Below, in pieces: positions 52,096 through 60,901 of a stretch of 64,000 bases of DNA. The notes below the pieces were generated by a model. The model did not search any database, was not told the origin of the DNA, and saw only the letters and a program-made list of their open reading frames with translations. The position numbers and the translations under genes are program-made. The first letter of the stretch is position 1. Each line of letters opens with the position of its first letter. Source of the stretch: Fusobacterium sp. IOR10. GTDB lineage: Bacteria; Fusobacteriota; Fusobacteriia; Fusobacteriales; Fusobacteriaceae. Location: assembly GCF_010367435.1 (NCBI RefSeq), contig NZ_WJWY01000006.1, positions 28,621-92,620 on the forward strand, read 5' to 3'.

Positions 52096-53436
52096 TTAAT
52101 ATTGATATCTTGTTTTTTTTATTAAAATAAAAGTGATTGAAACTATTAATCCTAATACTTCTGCTATTGGTACTGCTATCCATAGTCCTGTTCCCTTTAA
52201 AAATAGAGGTAATATTATTATGGCCCCTGATAAAAAAACTAAAGTTCTAGAAAATGATATTAGAGCTGAGGTTTTACCCTCAGAAAGAGCAGTAAATAAA
52301 TTTGAAGCAAAAACATTATATCCAACAAATAAGAAAGAATAGGAAAATAAAGGAAAGCCTTGTAAAACTAAATTATATACATTACTTCCTCTAGGAGCAA
52401 AGATTACAACTAAATTAGATAAAAATAATCTAGATATTAAAAATAAAATAATTGAAGAAATACCTATGAAAAATACACTGTATTTAAATATCTTTTTCAA
52501 TTGATCTGTATCTTTACTTCCATACTTATAGCTAATTAATGGGGATACTCCCATTGAAAATCCAAAATATACAGACATAAAAATAAATTCCAAATACATT
52601 CCTATGGTTATTGCTGCAACTCCATCTTCCCTATAATATTTTAGAAAATAAAGATTAAATAAAAATGTAGTAATACCTAGAGCTAAATTAGTTACCATTT
52701 CTGAAGAGCCGTTAATAAGAGACTTATGTACAAATTTTTTATCATACTTAGTTTTTTGAAAATATAACTCTCCCCTCTTCATAAATCCAAAATATATTAA
52801 TCCAACAAAGGAAGGAACTAAATATCCTATTCCACTTCCAAGAGCTGCTCCTAAAACTCCTAATTTTAAAATAACTATAAAATAATAATCTAAAACTATG
52901 TTTAATATTCCTCCCCCTGCTGTACTTAAAAGTCCTAACATTGGAACTCCTGCAGATACAAAGAAGGTTTGAAACATTACTTGTAAAAATAAAAATGGTG
53001 CAAAGAAAAATAGTGTTTTCCCATAATCTATACTTGCAGATATTTGAAGATCACTAGCTCCAAGAGCCTTTGCTATTTCATAAGTAAAGTTAGTTCCAAT
53101 TACAGCAATTATTATTCCAATTACTATTCCTAATATTATTATTAATGTGAAATTCTTCCTAGCCTCTTCTAATCTTTTTTCCCCAAGCTTTCTTGATACA
53201 ATTGCACTTCCACCAGTTCCAAGCATTATTCCAATTGCAAATTCCAAGCTTAAACATCCTGGAAACATAATATTCATAGCAGATAATGCTGTTGTTCCCA
53301 CATACCTTGATACAAAAATCCCATCAACATTAACATAAACTGATAAAATCAACATCATTAATATATTTGGGAAAACAAATTTCATTAAAGAAAAGAAATT
53401 GTAACTTTTCCCTAAGTTGTTAGTCGTATTCACCAT
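52096..53436 (-). CDS. MATE family efflux transporter
   Basis: A 446-residue MATE protein, the fourth in the window. It has FPNILMMLILSVYVNVDGIFVSRYVGTTALSA at the start and NGSSEMVTNLALGITTFLFN in the second half, characteristic of the MepA-like branch (AMNIMFP after the first helix). Substrate unknown. The start follows GGGGAG. It stands alone, with a probable terminator downstream. Confidence 0.9.
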   Translation of the reverse strand: MVNTTNNLGKSYNFFSLMKFVFPNILMMLILSVYVNVDGIFVSRYVGTTALSAMNIMFPGCLSLEFAIGIMLGTGGSAIVSRKLGEKRLEEARKNFTLIIILGIVIGIIIAVIGTNFTYEIAKALGASDLQISASIDYGKTLFFFAPFLFLQVMFQTFFVSAGVPMLGLLSTAGGGILNIVLDYYFIVILKLGVLGAALGSGIGYLVPSFVGLIYFGFMKRGELYFQKTKYDKKFVHKSLINGSSEMVTNLALGITTFLFNLYFLKYYREDGVAAITIGMYLEFIFMSVYFGFSMGVSPLISYKYGSKDTDQLKKIFKYSVFFIGISSIILFLISRLFLSNLVVIFAPRGSNVYNLVLQGFPLFSYSFLFVGYNVFASNLFTALSEGKTSALISFSRTLVFLSGAIIILPLFLKGTGLWIAVPIAEVLGLIVSITFILIKKTRYQY

Positions 53437-53581
53437 CTCCCCTCTTCTGATTTTTTAAGAACCTTCCCTCATTCTAATCTATTTTAATATTTATGTCAAG
53501 ATATATTAATCTCCCTACTAACTTATAACTAATAATTATTAATTACAATAATTATTAAACATTGATTTTTTATTTTATATA

Positions 53582-53603
53582 CTGTATAATTAACCTTATA
53601 CAG
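53582..53603 (+). promoter_or_regulatory. Palindrome CTGTATAA-N6-TTATACAG
   Basis: A perfect 8-bp inverted repeat around a six-base centre, 32 nt before the start of the unknown gene at 53636. The region is the likely promoter. The form resembles an operator but the spacing is longer than E. coli LexA boxes (CTGT-N8-ACAG), so I do not assign it. Confidence 0.6.
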
Positions 53604-53635
53604 ATTATATTATATAGTTTAGGAGGAAACATACA

Positions 53636-54187
53636 ATGATAGATTTTGAAAAATTAGATGAATATATAGAACTTATTGAAGAGGGAACCATTCCAGAGGA
53701 AATGACTTTTAATGAATTTGCAATGGATTTCTATAGGGAAGCTAAAATCATACCCCTTTCTAAATATTTGAGAAATAAGAATAAATTAAAAAAATTACCT
53801 AAAATCATGAATATGAAAAAAGCAGGGGAAATTCTTACAGATACATATAAGGATGTTACTGGGGAAGTTTCTACTTTTTTAAAGAGAAAGGGATACAAGG
53901 AAATTCCCCAATTAAATTTCACTATAATAGCATTAGTGAGAAAGGTGGATCTAATTAGCAATTGGAAAAGACTTCTTAGTTATCTTGGAGGGGAAAAAAC
54001 AATTGAAGAAATTAATAATTCCACTAAAGTACAATTATTTCCAGGGGAAATAGAAAAACTAGAGGTCTTTATAAAGGAAGAATTGAAAATTAATGATGAA
54101 GAATTAAACTGGCTTCTTACAAAGTTAAAAAAAATAGGAAACAACCGTAATTTGTCAAGAGCTTTAAACAAACTTAATAGACAATAA
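53636..54187 (+). CDS. Protein of unknown function, 183 residues
   Basis: A full ORF with an AGGAGG site seven to eight bases before its ATG. I do not recognise the family. The product is soluble and helical, rich in lysine and glutamate, has no signal or membrane segment and no cysteine. An acidic N-terminus (DFEKLDEYIELIEEG) is followed by a basic stretch (RNKNKLKKLPKIMNMKK) and a mid-protein block around LISNWKRLLSYLGGEKT. It lies alone between two other units, with a clear palindrome in front of it. Confidence 0.75.
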   Translation: MIDFEKLDEYIELIEEGTIPEEMTFNEFAMDFYREAKIIPLSKYLRNKNKLKKLPKIMNMKKAGEILTDTYKDVTGEVSTFLKRKGYKEIPQLNFTIIALVRKVDLISNWKRLLSYLGGEKTIEEINNSTKVQLFPGEIEKLEVFIKEELKINDEELNWLLTKLKKIGNNRNLSRALNKLNRQ

Positions 54188-54319
54188 TTCATATCTTATC
54201 CCCCATTTTTTCTAGTTTACTGAAATTTTGTTCACCACAGAAAAACAGTTGACTTCACACAGGAAACATGATACTATTACTCATTAGATAAATAGATTAT
54301 ATACATTGGGAGGATATTT

Positions 54320-55183
54320 ATGGAAGAAAATGTTTTAAGTATGAAAAATGGAAGGGCAGAAATATTTATTAAATTATTTTCAATGCTAATAGTTATTGGT
54401 ATTATAGCAGAGGGAATAGGAGCTAAAATTATACTTCTTGGAAGTGTGGGAAAAGTTGTTTTATTACCTATGTTATTTGCTATGATTATAGCAGGGGCAA
54501 TTACACCTCATGCTCTTGGACAAATAATACCAGCTCTAAAAAATATTTGTGATGATAGAGAAATTGAACTAGCTGAACAAATAGTTATGTATTCATTACT
54601 TTTTTTAGGAGTTAAATTAGGAGCAAGTGCAGGTCCAAATGTAGGAAAAGTTGTTGAAGCTGGACCAGCTTTACTTTTACAAGAATTTGGAAATTTAGGA
54701 ACAATGTTAATTGGACTTCCTATAGCTATAGCTCTTGGAATGAAAAGAGGAGCTGTTGGAGCAACAGTTAGTATATGTAGAGAACCAACTTTAGGATTAA
54801 TTGGAGAAAAATATGGAATCAATTCCCCTGAGGGACTTGGAGTAATGGGAACTTATATGACAGGAACAGTTTTTGGAACTATATTCTTTGGATTACTTGG
54901 ATCCCTTGCTGCTAATACTAGTATTCACCCATATGCACTTGCTATGGCTAGTGGAATGGGAAGTGGATCTATGATGACTGCTGCATCTCAATCTCTTGCT
55001 GCTAGTGTTCCTGGAATGCAAGATGAAATCCTTGCTTACGCAGCAACTTCAAATATTATGACAAGTATAACAGGACTTTACATGGTATTGTTTGTTTCTT
55101 TACCACTTGCTAATAAACTTTATGCATTTTATACAAAAATATTTGGTATTAAAGAAGATTCTAAAAAAGAAGAGGTGAAATAA
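54320..55183 (+). CDS. DUF3100 family membrane protein
   Basis: A 287-residue hydrophobic protein with about eight to nine membrane segments, matching the DUF3100 family (GAKIILLGSVGKVVLLPMLFAMIIAG; GVKLGASAGPNVGKVVEAGPALLLQEFGN; ICREPTLGLIGEKYG; ASGMGSGSMMTAAS). Function is unknown, but the glycine-rich re-entrant-like segments suggest a transporter. The start follows GGGAGG. The next gene starts two bases after its stop and an M20 amidohydrolase follows, so the three probably form an import-and-hydrolysis unit. Confidence 0.82.
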   Translation: MEENVLSMKNGRAEIFIKLFSMLIVIGIIAEGIGAKIILLGSVGKVVLLPMLFAMIIAGAITPHALGQIIPALKNICDDREIELAEQIVMYSLLFLGVKLGASAGPNVGKVVEAGPALLLQEFGNLGTMLIGLPIAIALGMKRGAVGATVSICREPTLGLIGEKYGINSPEGLGVMGTYMTGTVFGTIFFGLLGSLAANTSIHPYALAMASGMGSGSMMTAASQSLAASVPGMQDEILAYAATSNIMTSITGLYMVLFVSLPLANKLYAFYTKIFGIKEDSKKEEVK

Positions 55184-55185
55184 TA

Positions 55186-55641
55186 ATGGTAAAATCTATG
55201 GACGAAATAAAAATATTTGTATTATGTGGAATAACAGCTTTCATAGCTCAATTTGTTAATTCTAGAGGATCTATGGATCTTGGAAAAGGATTTATAGGAA
55301 TACTATTAATAATTATTGTCTCTTTTATAGCAATGAAAATAAAAGCAAGAATTCCTTTAAAAATACCTGCCTTTGCATGGGCATCATTACTAGCTTTTAT
55401 AATAACTACTCCTATTAGTCCAATTCAAGGTTTCTTTATTGATATGACTAAAGGATTTGGTTACTCTGCAGTTTCCACAGTTATACTTGGTGCTGCTGGA
55501 ATATCAGTTGGTAATAAATTAAATGACATTAAAAAATTAAGTTGGAAAATAGTTTTAATATCACTAGTTGTTTTTACAGGAACTTTCTTTGGTTCTGCAT
55601 TAATAGCTCAAGCTGTACTTAAAGCTCAAGGAATTATTTAA
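55186..55641 (+). CDS. Small membrane protein, partner of the DUF3100 protein
   Basis: A 151-residue protein with four or five membrane helices: near 12-28, 36-50, 61-75, 90-108 and 120-142. No signature I can name beyond the conserved-looking AFAWASLLAF and GFGYSAVSTVILGAAGISVG. It starts two bases after the DUF3100 stop with GAGGTG in that gene's end, so it is translationally coupled. Function is presumably as a second subunit of the same transport system. A start at 55198 is also possible. Confidence 0.75.
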   Translation: MVKSMDEIKIFVLCGITAFIAQFVNSRGSMDLGKGFIGILLIIIVSFIAMKIKARIPLKIPAFAWASLLAFIITTPISPIQGFFIDMTKGFGYSAVSTVILGAAGISVGNKLNDIKKLSWKIVLISLVVFTGTFFGSALIAQAVLKAQGII

Positions 55642-55674
55642 TAGGAAACAATTTAAAAATGGAGATGACATATA

Positions 55675-56994
55675 ATGACAAAAGAAGAATTAAAACAACA
55701 TGTTTTAAAAACTATTGATGAAAACAAGGATTTAATCCTTAACATTGGAAGGGAAATTTATAAAAATCCAGAATTTGGATACAAAGAATTTGAAACTACT
55801 AAAAGAGTTGCTAATTTTTTAAAAAATGAATTAAATTTAGAACCTGAAAATAATATAGCCTATACTGGATGTAGAGCTAGATTAAATTCTGAAAAAGCTG
55901 GTCCTAAAATAGCCATCCTTGGAGAACTTGATGGAATTTCTTGTAATGAACATGTTGATGCTTTGGAAAATGGAGCAAGTCACACTTGTGGGCATAATAT
56001 CCAAATTGCTGGAATGCTTGGAGTGGCAATTGGTTTAATTAAATCAGGAGCCTACAAGGAACTTGATGGAAAAATAGATTTCATAGCTACCCCTGCAGAG
56101 GAATTTGTTCAACTAGAATATAGAAGCAAATTAAAAGCAGAGGGAAAAATAAAATTTTTCGGTGGAAAACAAGAACTTATTTCAAAGGGAGCCTTTGATG
56201 ATGTTAACATGAGTATCATGTTCCATGCTCAAGATCTTCAAGATAAAAAAGTTTTAGTTGGACCTGTTAGTAATGGATTCATTGGAAAACAAATTAAATT
56301 CATAGGAAAGGAAGCCCATGCAGGTTCTGCTCCCTATGATGGAATCAATGCTTTAAATGCTGCAATGCTTGCAATTAATAATGTTAATGCCCAAAGGGAA
56401 ACTTTCAAAGAGGAAGATAGAGTTAGATTTCATCCAATTATAACTAAAGGTGGAGATATTGTAAATGTTGTTCCTGCAGATGTTAGAATGGAATCCTATG
56501 TTAGAGCAAGAACTATTAACAGTATGCTTGATGCAAATAAAAAAGTTAATAGAGGATTAATAGCTGGAGCAATGGCAGTTGGAGCTAATATTGAGATAAC
56601 TGAGTTACCTGGATATTTACCAATATTAAGACACGATAACATGGAAGCTGTTTTAAAAGAAAATCTTAACTATATGGGAATTAAAAATGAAGAAATAGTT
56701 GATGGAGGAGATTTTACAGGATCCTTTGATTTTGGAGATGTTTCTCATATTATGCCTACACTTCATCCTATGTTCGGTGGAATAACTGGAGCTCTACATA
56801 CAAGAACTTATAAAATAGTAGAAGAAGAAAGAGCTTATTTATATCCTGCAAAGGCAATGGCTTTAACTGTTATAGATTTATTATTTGATAAGGCTAAAAA
56901 GGCCAATGAAATTTTAAAAGATTTTAAACCTCTTATGACAAAGGAAGAATATTTAGAATTTATGAATTCAATTGATAATACAATAAAAAAATAA
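55675..56994 (+). CDS. M20 family amidohydrolase (aminoacylase/AbgB-like)
   Basis: Zinc peptidase-type hydrolase of 439 residues, M20D-like. It opens with REIYKNPEFGYKEFETTKRVANFL, has metal ligands in LGELDGI, HTCGHN and PAEEF, the dimerisation domain with GKEAHAGSAPYDGINALNAAM and the last metal site in HTRTYK. Members cleave N-acyl amino acids, aminobenzoyl-glutamate or related amides. The upstream DUF3100 pair probably brings in its substrate. The start follows GGAG. Terminator at 57004. Confidence 0.9.
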   Translation: MTKEELKQHVLKTIDENKDLILNIGREIYKNPEFGYKEFETTKRVANFLKNELNLEPENNIAYTGCRARLNSEKAGPKIAILGELDGISCNEHVDALENGASHTCGHNIQIAGMLGVAIGLIKSGAYKELDGKIDFIATPAEEFVQLEYRSKLKAEGKIKFFGGKQELISKGAFDDVNMSIMFHAQDLQDKKVLVGPVSNGFIGKQIKFIGKEAHAGSAPYDGINALNAAMLAINNVNAQRETFKEEDRVRFHPIITKGGDIVNVVPADVRMESYVRARTINSMLDANKKVNRGLIAGAMAVGANIEITELPGYLPILRHDNMEAVLKENLNYMGIKNEEIVDGGDFTGSFDFGDVSHIMPTLHPMFGGITGALHTRTYKIVEEERAYLYPAKAMALTVIDLLFDKAKKANEILKDFKPLMTKEEYLEFMNSIDNTIKK

Positions 56995-57003
56995 GATATA
57001 TTA

Positions 57004-57034
57004 GAAAGGTCACCTAAGGGTGATCTTTTTTTTA
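57004..57034 (+). terminator. Intrinsic terminator after the M20 gene
   Basis: A 10-bp stem (57005-57014 with 57019-57028, one G-U) and TAAG loop, followed by eight T residues. Confidence 0.8.
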
Positions 57035-57121
57035 TTATTTATAACTTGAGTTATTATAAAATATTTGATAGTATAGAGTGAGATATAATGTGTGTTTATT
57101 AAAAATATTTAGGAGGATTTT

Positions 57122-57985
57122 GTGGATAAAAATATTAAAAAGGGAATAATATTTGTTATTATTTCAGCTCTTTCTTTTACTACTATGGGACTCTTTATTA
57201 GACTTAGTGGAGACTTGCCTGTAATGCAAAAATCTGTTTTTAGAAATGCTATTTCAGCTTTATTTGCATTTGTTATTTTAATGAGAGAAAAAAATTTAGT
57301 TATGAAAATAGAACCTAAGGCTCTAGGAACTTTAATTTTTAGATCTTCCTTTGGAACTCTTGGAATTCTTTGTAATTATTATGCTGTGGATCATTTACTA
57401 TTATCAGATGCAACTATGCTGTTACAACTTAGTCCATTTTTTGCAATTATTTTTAGTTTTCTAATTTTAAAGGAAAGGGTAGTTACAAAACAAATATTAA
57501 TAGTGGTGTTTGCTTTTATTGGAGCTTTATTTGTAATAAAACCTTCATTTTCTTCAATTAGTTTAATACCTTCTTTAGCAGGTGTTTGTGGGGGAATGTC
57601 TGCAGGGCTTGCCTATACATTTGTTAGAAAATTGGGTAAAATGGGAATTGGTGGCCCATTTATAGTTTTCTTTTTCTCAGCATTTTCTTGTTTGAGTATT
57701 TTACCCTTTGCTGCTATGTCCTATGTTCCAATGACAACAGCTCAAATTATTTATCTTTTATTTGCTGGATTATTTGCATGTGCAGGACAATTTTCAATGA
57801 CAACTGCATACTACAGTGCCCCTGCAAAGGATATATCAGTTTACAACTATTCAAGTATAATATTTGCTGCTATCCTTGGCTTTACTTTCCTAGGACAAAT
57901 ACCAGATATATTTAGTGTAATTGGATATATTATTATTTTAATAATGGCCTATACTATGTTTAAATTTAACCAATCTAAAGAATAA
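57122..57985 (+). CDS. EamA/DMT family transporter
   Basis: A ten-helix transporter of 287 residues with two EamA repeats. It begins NIKKGIIFVIISALSFTTMGLFIRLSGD, has PVMQKSVFRNAISAL, and its second repeat contains GMSAGLAYTFVRKLG and AFSMTTAYYSAPAKDISVYNYSSIIFAAI. It is only distantly like the EamA protein at 15544. The start is GTG at 57122 six bases after AGGAGG. Substrate unknown. Confidence 0.88.
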   Translation: MDKNIKKGIIFVIISALSFTTMGLFIRLSGDLPVMQKSVFRNAISALFAFVILMREKNLVMKIEPKALGTLIFRSSFGTLGILCNYYAVDHLLLSDATMLLQLSPFFAIIFSFLILKERVVTKQILIVVFAFIGALFVIKPSFSSISLIPSLAGVCGGMSAGLAYTFVRKLGKMGIGGPFIVFFFSAFSCLSILPFAAMSYVPMTTAQIIYLLFAGLFACAGQFSMTTAYYSAPAKDISVYNYSSIIFAAILGFTFLGQIPDIFSVIGYIIILIMAYTMFKFNQSKE

Positions 57986-58010
57986 TAATTTAAATATAGT
58001 TATAAAATAT

Positions 58011-58042
58011 AAGAAGAGGGAAAATTAATTTTCCCTCTTCTT
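58011..58042. terminator. Bidirectional intrinsic terminator
   Basis: Perfect 14-bp stem (58011-58024 with 58029-58042) with TTAA loop, between the EamA gene and the convergent nitroreductase gene. Confidence 0.85.
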
Positions 58043-58057
58043 ATTTATATTATTTGA

Positions 58058-58579
58058 TTATTTTTTATCATATTTATTATAGCTCACTTTACCAAAGTTT
58101 AAATCTTTTTCTGTGTATTCAGGTTTTTCCTCATTAGAGTAACCTATTGCAACTACTGCAAATAACACTAGGTTTTCTGGAATAGGAACTATTTTTCTAA
58201 AAAATTCTTCTGAACTTTGATTATCCACAGCTTGTCTACCTACCATATGTACCCAACAAGAACCTAATCCTAAATCATAGGCTTTTAATCCTATTGTATG
58301 TGTGGCAACAGATCCATCTTCAAGTAGTGTAGAGGCCTTATCCTTATTAACTAAAATTGCAATTGCTGCAGTTGCAGTTTCAAGTGATATTCCACCACGG
58401 GGCTTAATTCCAGATAATTTTTTAACTTCTTCCCTTGTATCAAAAACAATAAATTCGCAAGGGTCTTTACCTAAACCACTTGGAGCCTTTAGAGCTGCTT
58501 TTATAATTTCATCCAATGCTTCTTTTTCCACTGGAATATCTTTAAATTTTCTAATACTTCTTTTTCCTAAAAAATTCAT
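58058..58579 (-). CDS. Nitroreductase family FMN protein
   Basis: A small FMN-binding NAD(P)H oxidoreductase of 173 residues. The opening RSIRKFKDIPVEKEALDEIIKAALKAPSG is the family signature, with FMN contacts in GSVATHTIGLKAYDLGLGSCWVHM and AVVAIGYSNEEKPEY near the end. It is at the short end of the family. It may reduce quinones, nitro compounds or flavins. The start follows GGAG; 24 nt upstream lies the YwqK-type gene. Confidence 0.9.
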   Translation of the reverse strand: MNFLGKRSIRKFKDIPVEKEALDEIIKAALKAPSGLGKDPCEFIVFDTREEVKKLSGIKPRGGISLETATAAIAILVNKDKASTLLEDGSVATHTIGLKAYDLGLGSCWVHMVGRQAVDNQSSEEFFRKIVPIPENLVLFAVVAIGYSNEEKPEYTEKDLNFGKVSYNKYDKK

Positions 58580-58602
58580 ACTTCTCCTTTATTCTACTAT
58601 AT

Positions 58603-59148
58603 TTATTCAATAATTTTTCCATTCTTATACACATGTTCTACAGTTATTTTTCCATCTTCAGAGTATTCTTTATAAGGGCCATCTAATTCTCCAGCTACAT
58701 AATATCCATCTATGTATATTTCTCCACTTGGATAATATTCTTTGTATGCTCCTTCTAACTTACCATCTTTATAATTTTTATCCATTTTAACTTTTCCATC
58801 TGGATAGAATTTAATATCAGTTGTAGTTGTATGAGCATTAACATAAACTTTTAATTTTTTAACTTGTCCATTTGGGTAAAAACTTTCATATCTTCCTACC
58901 ATTTCTCCATCAACTAAATTATAGGAAACATCCCTTGCACCATTTAATAAAAATGTTTCATATGTTCCGTGAAGATTTCCATTTTTATAGAATTTTCTAG
59001 TTTCTATTTGACCATTGGAATAATAGCATTTATATTCACCTTCTCTAATTCCGTTAACATAATTTTTTTCTTCCTTAACTTTACCATTTTTAAAGTTTTT
59101 TACCCATAAACCTTCTTTTTTGCCCTGTGCATTGTATTGATTATACAT
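58603..59148 (-). CDS. YwqK-type protein with MORN_2 repeats
   Basis: A 181-residue protein built of about seven repeats of the YYxNGQ/KxxxxYKNGxxxGxY type, for example EYKCYYSNGQIETRKFYKNGNLHG and SFYPNGQVKKLKVY. These are MORN_2 variants as in the YwqK family, which is annotated as an antitoxin in some genomes. The basis for that is thin here: no toxin gene lies beside it. The length and absence of a signal peptide suggest a cytoplasmic scaffold or binding protein. The start has GGAGG. Confidence 0.82.
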   Translation of the reverse strand: MYNQYNAQGKKEGLWVKNFKNGKVKEEKNYVNGIREGEYKCYYSNGQIETRKFYKNGNLHGTYETFLLNGARDVSYNLVDGEMVGRYESFYPNGQVKKLKVYVNAHTTTTDIKFYPDGKVKMDKNYKDGKLEGAYKEYYPSGEIYIDGYYVAGELDGPYKEYSEDGKITVEHVYKNGKIIE

Positions 59149-59254
59149 GTCAGACCGCCTCCTCTTATAGATAATATAGTGTTTTCAGAATGAAATTGTT
59201 TCTATCACTATGAGTATACCTCATAAACTATAAAAAAACCAGTTACAAAAAAAT

Positions 59255-59437
59255 TTAGATAAACACGTGAATCTCTTCACCATTTGTCAATTCTAAAAGA
59301 TACCATTTTAATTGTGGATACATTGGAGAAACTCCATTGTCAATAATATCATTTACTAAGTCACATTCTTCAAATTCTTTTAACTCTTCTTCTGATATTG
59401 GTTGGCTTTGATAACCTCTTAAATCTTCTAATGTCAT
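59255..59437 (-). CDS. Small acidic protein of unknown function, 60 residues
   Basis: ORF from the ATG at 59437, six bases after GAGGTG; the frame extends 13 codons further upstream without a site. The product begins MTLEDLRGYQSQPISEEEL, is acidic in the first half, and has MYPQLKWYLLELTNGEEIHVFI at the end, a strand-like tail. I do not recognise the family. It lies alone between the YwqK-type gene and the divergent YbaK gene. Confidence 0.6.
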   Translation of the reverse strand: MTLEDLRGYQSQPISEEELKEFEECDLVNDIIDNGVSPMYPQLKWYLLELTNGEEIHVFI

Positions 59438-59586
59438 TTGTATCACCTCTTTTTTAGTATAATTGTTTTGCATCACATATATTATACATCTTTTTTTGTA
59501 AAATCCAAATATTTAATTTTAATCTTTAACTTTCTAGAAAAATTTGATATAATCTAACTTAATATAAATAATCAGGAGGCTTAAAT

Positions 59587-60048
59587 ATGAGTTTAGAAAC
59601 TGTACAAGAATTTTTTTTGAAAAACAAATTACCTTTAACTGTTATAGAAACATCTAAAGCAACTGGAACTGTTAGTGAAGCTGCTAAAGCTTTTGGAATA
59701 TTAGAAGATGAAATTGCTAAAACTATGGGATTTCTATTAAAAGATGACACTTGCATTTTGATACTTATGAAAGGCACTGCAAAGGTTGATAATAAAAAAT
59801 TTAAAAAAGTTTTTAAAGAAAAGGCTAAGATGATTCCCTTTGATAGGGTAGAAGATTTAACAGGACATAAGCCAGGTGGAGTTTGTCCCTTTGGTCTAAT
59901 TAATCCCCTTAAAATATATTTAGATGAAACTTTAAAGGAATTTGAGATTATGTATCCAGCAGGGGGCACTTCCCATTCTGCAGTTAAAATCTCTGTGGAA
60001 ATGCTAGCTAATGTTACCAAGGGAACTTGGATAGATATTACAAAATAA
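59587..60048 (+). CDS. YbaK/ProX-type prolyl-tRNA editing protein
   Basis: Removes wrongly attached amino acid (usually cysteine) from tRNA-Pro. The 153-residue protein has the YbaK-fold features: VIETSKATGTVSEAAKAFG, AKTMGFLLKDDTCILILMKGTAKVDNKKFKKVF, and GHKPGGVCPFGLINPLKIYLDETL, whose lysine and glycine-rich loop bind tRNA. The MYPAGGTSHSAVKISVEML end fits. It starts after AGGAGG and is a single-gene unit. Confidence 0.9.
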   Translation: MSLETVQEFFLKNKLPLTVIETSKATGTVSEAAKAFGILEDEIAKTMGFLLKDDTCILILMKGTAKVDNKKFKKVFKEKAKMIPFDRVEDLTGHKPGGVCPFGLINPLKIYLDETLKEFEIMYPAGGTSHSAVKISVEMLANVTKGTWIDITK

Positions 60049-60055
60049 ATTATTG

Positions 60056-60092
60056 AAAAATGCTGCGGGTTAATTCCTACAGCATTTGTTTG
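60056..60092. terminator. Probable terminator between YbaK and the HAD gene
   Basis: AAATGCTG (60058-60065) and CAGCATTT (60080-60087) pair over eight bases around a 14-nt loop, with A and T runs on both sides. It can serve both convergent genes. Confidence 0.6.
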
Positions 60093-60096
60093 TATA

Positions 60097-60900
60097 TTAT
60101 AAAAATAATTTTGCTAAATGTATACCAATTGCATCTTCATCATTGTTTCCAATAACTTCACACTGGGGTAACATTTCCTTTAATTTTGGATTTGCATTTC
60201 CCATAATGAAACCCTTTCCCACTGAGCAAAGCATTTCATAATCATTTAATCCATCTCCAAAACCTATAACCTCATCCTTTGAACAATTTAAATTTTCTAG
60301 GATTTCCTCCACTGCACTTCCTTTATTTGCAACACTTGCCATTACTTCAATGCATTGAGGAAAAGAAGAAGTTATGTTTATATTGTTCCCAAAACAATTA
60401 TGTAGTTCATTTTCAAGCTCTTCAATTTTACTTAAGTCATCACACATATAAAAAACTTTAGAAATTTCTTTTCCCTTGGCTTTTTCAAAGGAGTCCACAA
60501 CCTCTTGGGAAAATCCAGATTCAGTTATAAAATGCTTATCTTGTTCCCTAAGCTTAGAAGAATACCAATTGTCCCCTTGGGAAATATTCATAAATATATC
60601 CTTATCCCTAGGTAAATCTAATATCCTATCCCCATATTTACAAGGTATTGTATGACATTGAACAATTTCATTTTTCTCATCTAATATTACAGCTCCATTT
60701 AAAGCTATTAAATAAGATTCACATTCTAATATATTCTTATAGTGTATTGCATCCTTGTGATGTCTCCCAGTTGCAATAACAACTTTAATTCCCTTTTGAA
60801 TTATTCTTTTTATTACTCTTATTGTATAATCAGATATTTTATGATTAGAATTTAATAATGTTCCATCTAAATCACATATTACTGCTTTGTACTTATTCAA
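60097..60900 (-). CDS. Cof-type HAD-IIB family phosphatase
   Basis: Sugar-phosphate or flavin/nucleotide-phosphate phosphatase of 267 residues. HAD motif I is ICDLDGTLLNS (about 9-19) with the nucleophilic aspartate, motif II is VIATGRHHK, and the C-terminal GFGDGLNDYEML is motif IV. The cap is the IIB type. The start is TTG at 60900 with GGAGG eight bases before. The preceding gene, a TrmH-type methyltransferase, stops two bases before it, so they are translated together; there is no obvious shared pathway. Confidence 0.88.
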   Translation of the reverse strand: MNKYKAVICDLDGTLLNSNHKISDYTIRVIKRIIQKGIKVVIATGRHHKDAIHYKNILECESYLIALNGAVILDEKNEIVQCHTIPCKYGDRILDLPRDKDIFMNISQGDNWYSSKLREQDKHFITESGFSQEVVDSFEKAKGKEISKVFYMCDDLSKIEELENELHNCFGNNINITSSFPQCIEVMASVANKGSAVEEILENLNCSKDEVIGFGDGLNDYEMLCSVGKGFIMGNANPKLKEMLPQCEVIGNNDEDAIGIHLAKLFL

Positions 60901-60901
60901 A

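Noticed and set aside
53582..53603. LexA box
   Set aside because: CTGT and ACAG are present but separated by 14 rather than 8 bases, and no SOS gene follows; kept as an unassigned palindrome.
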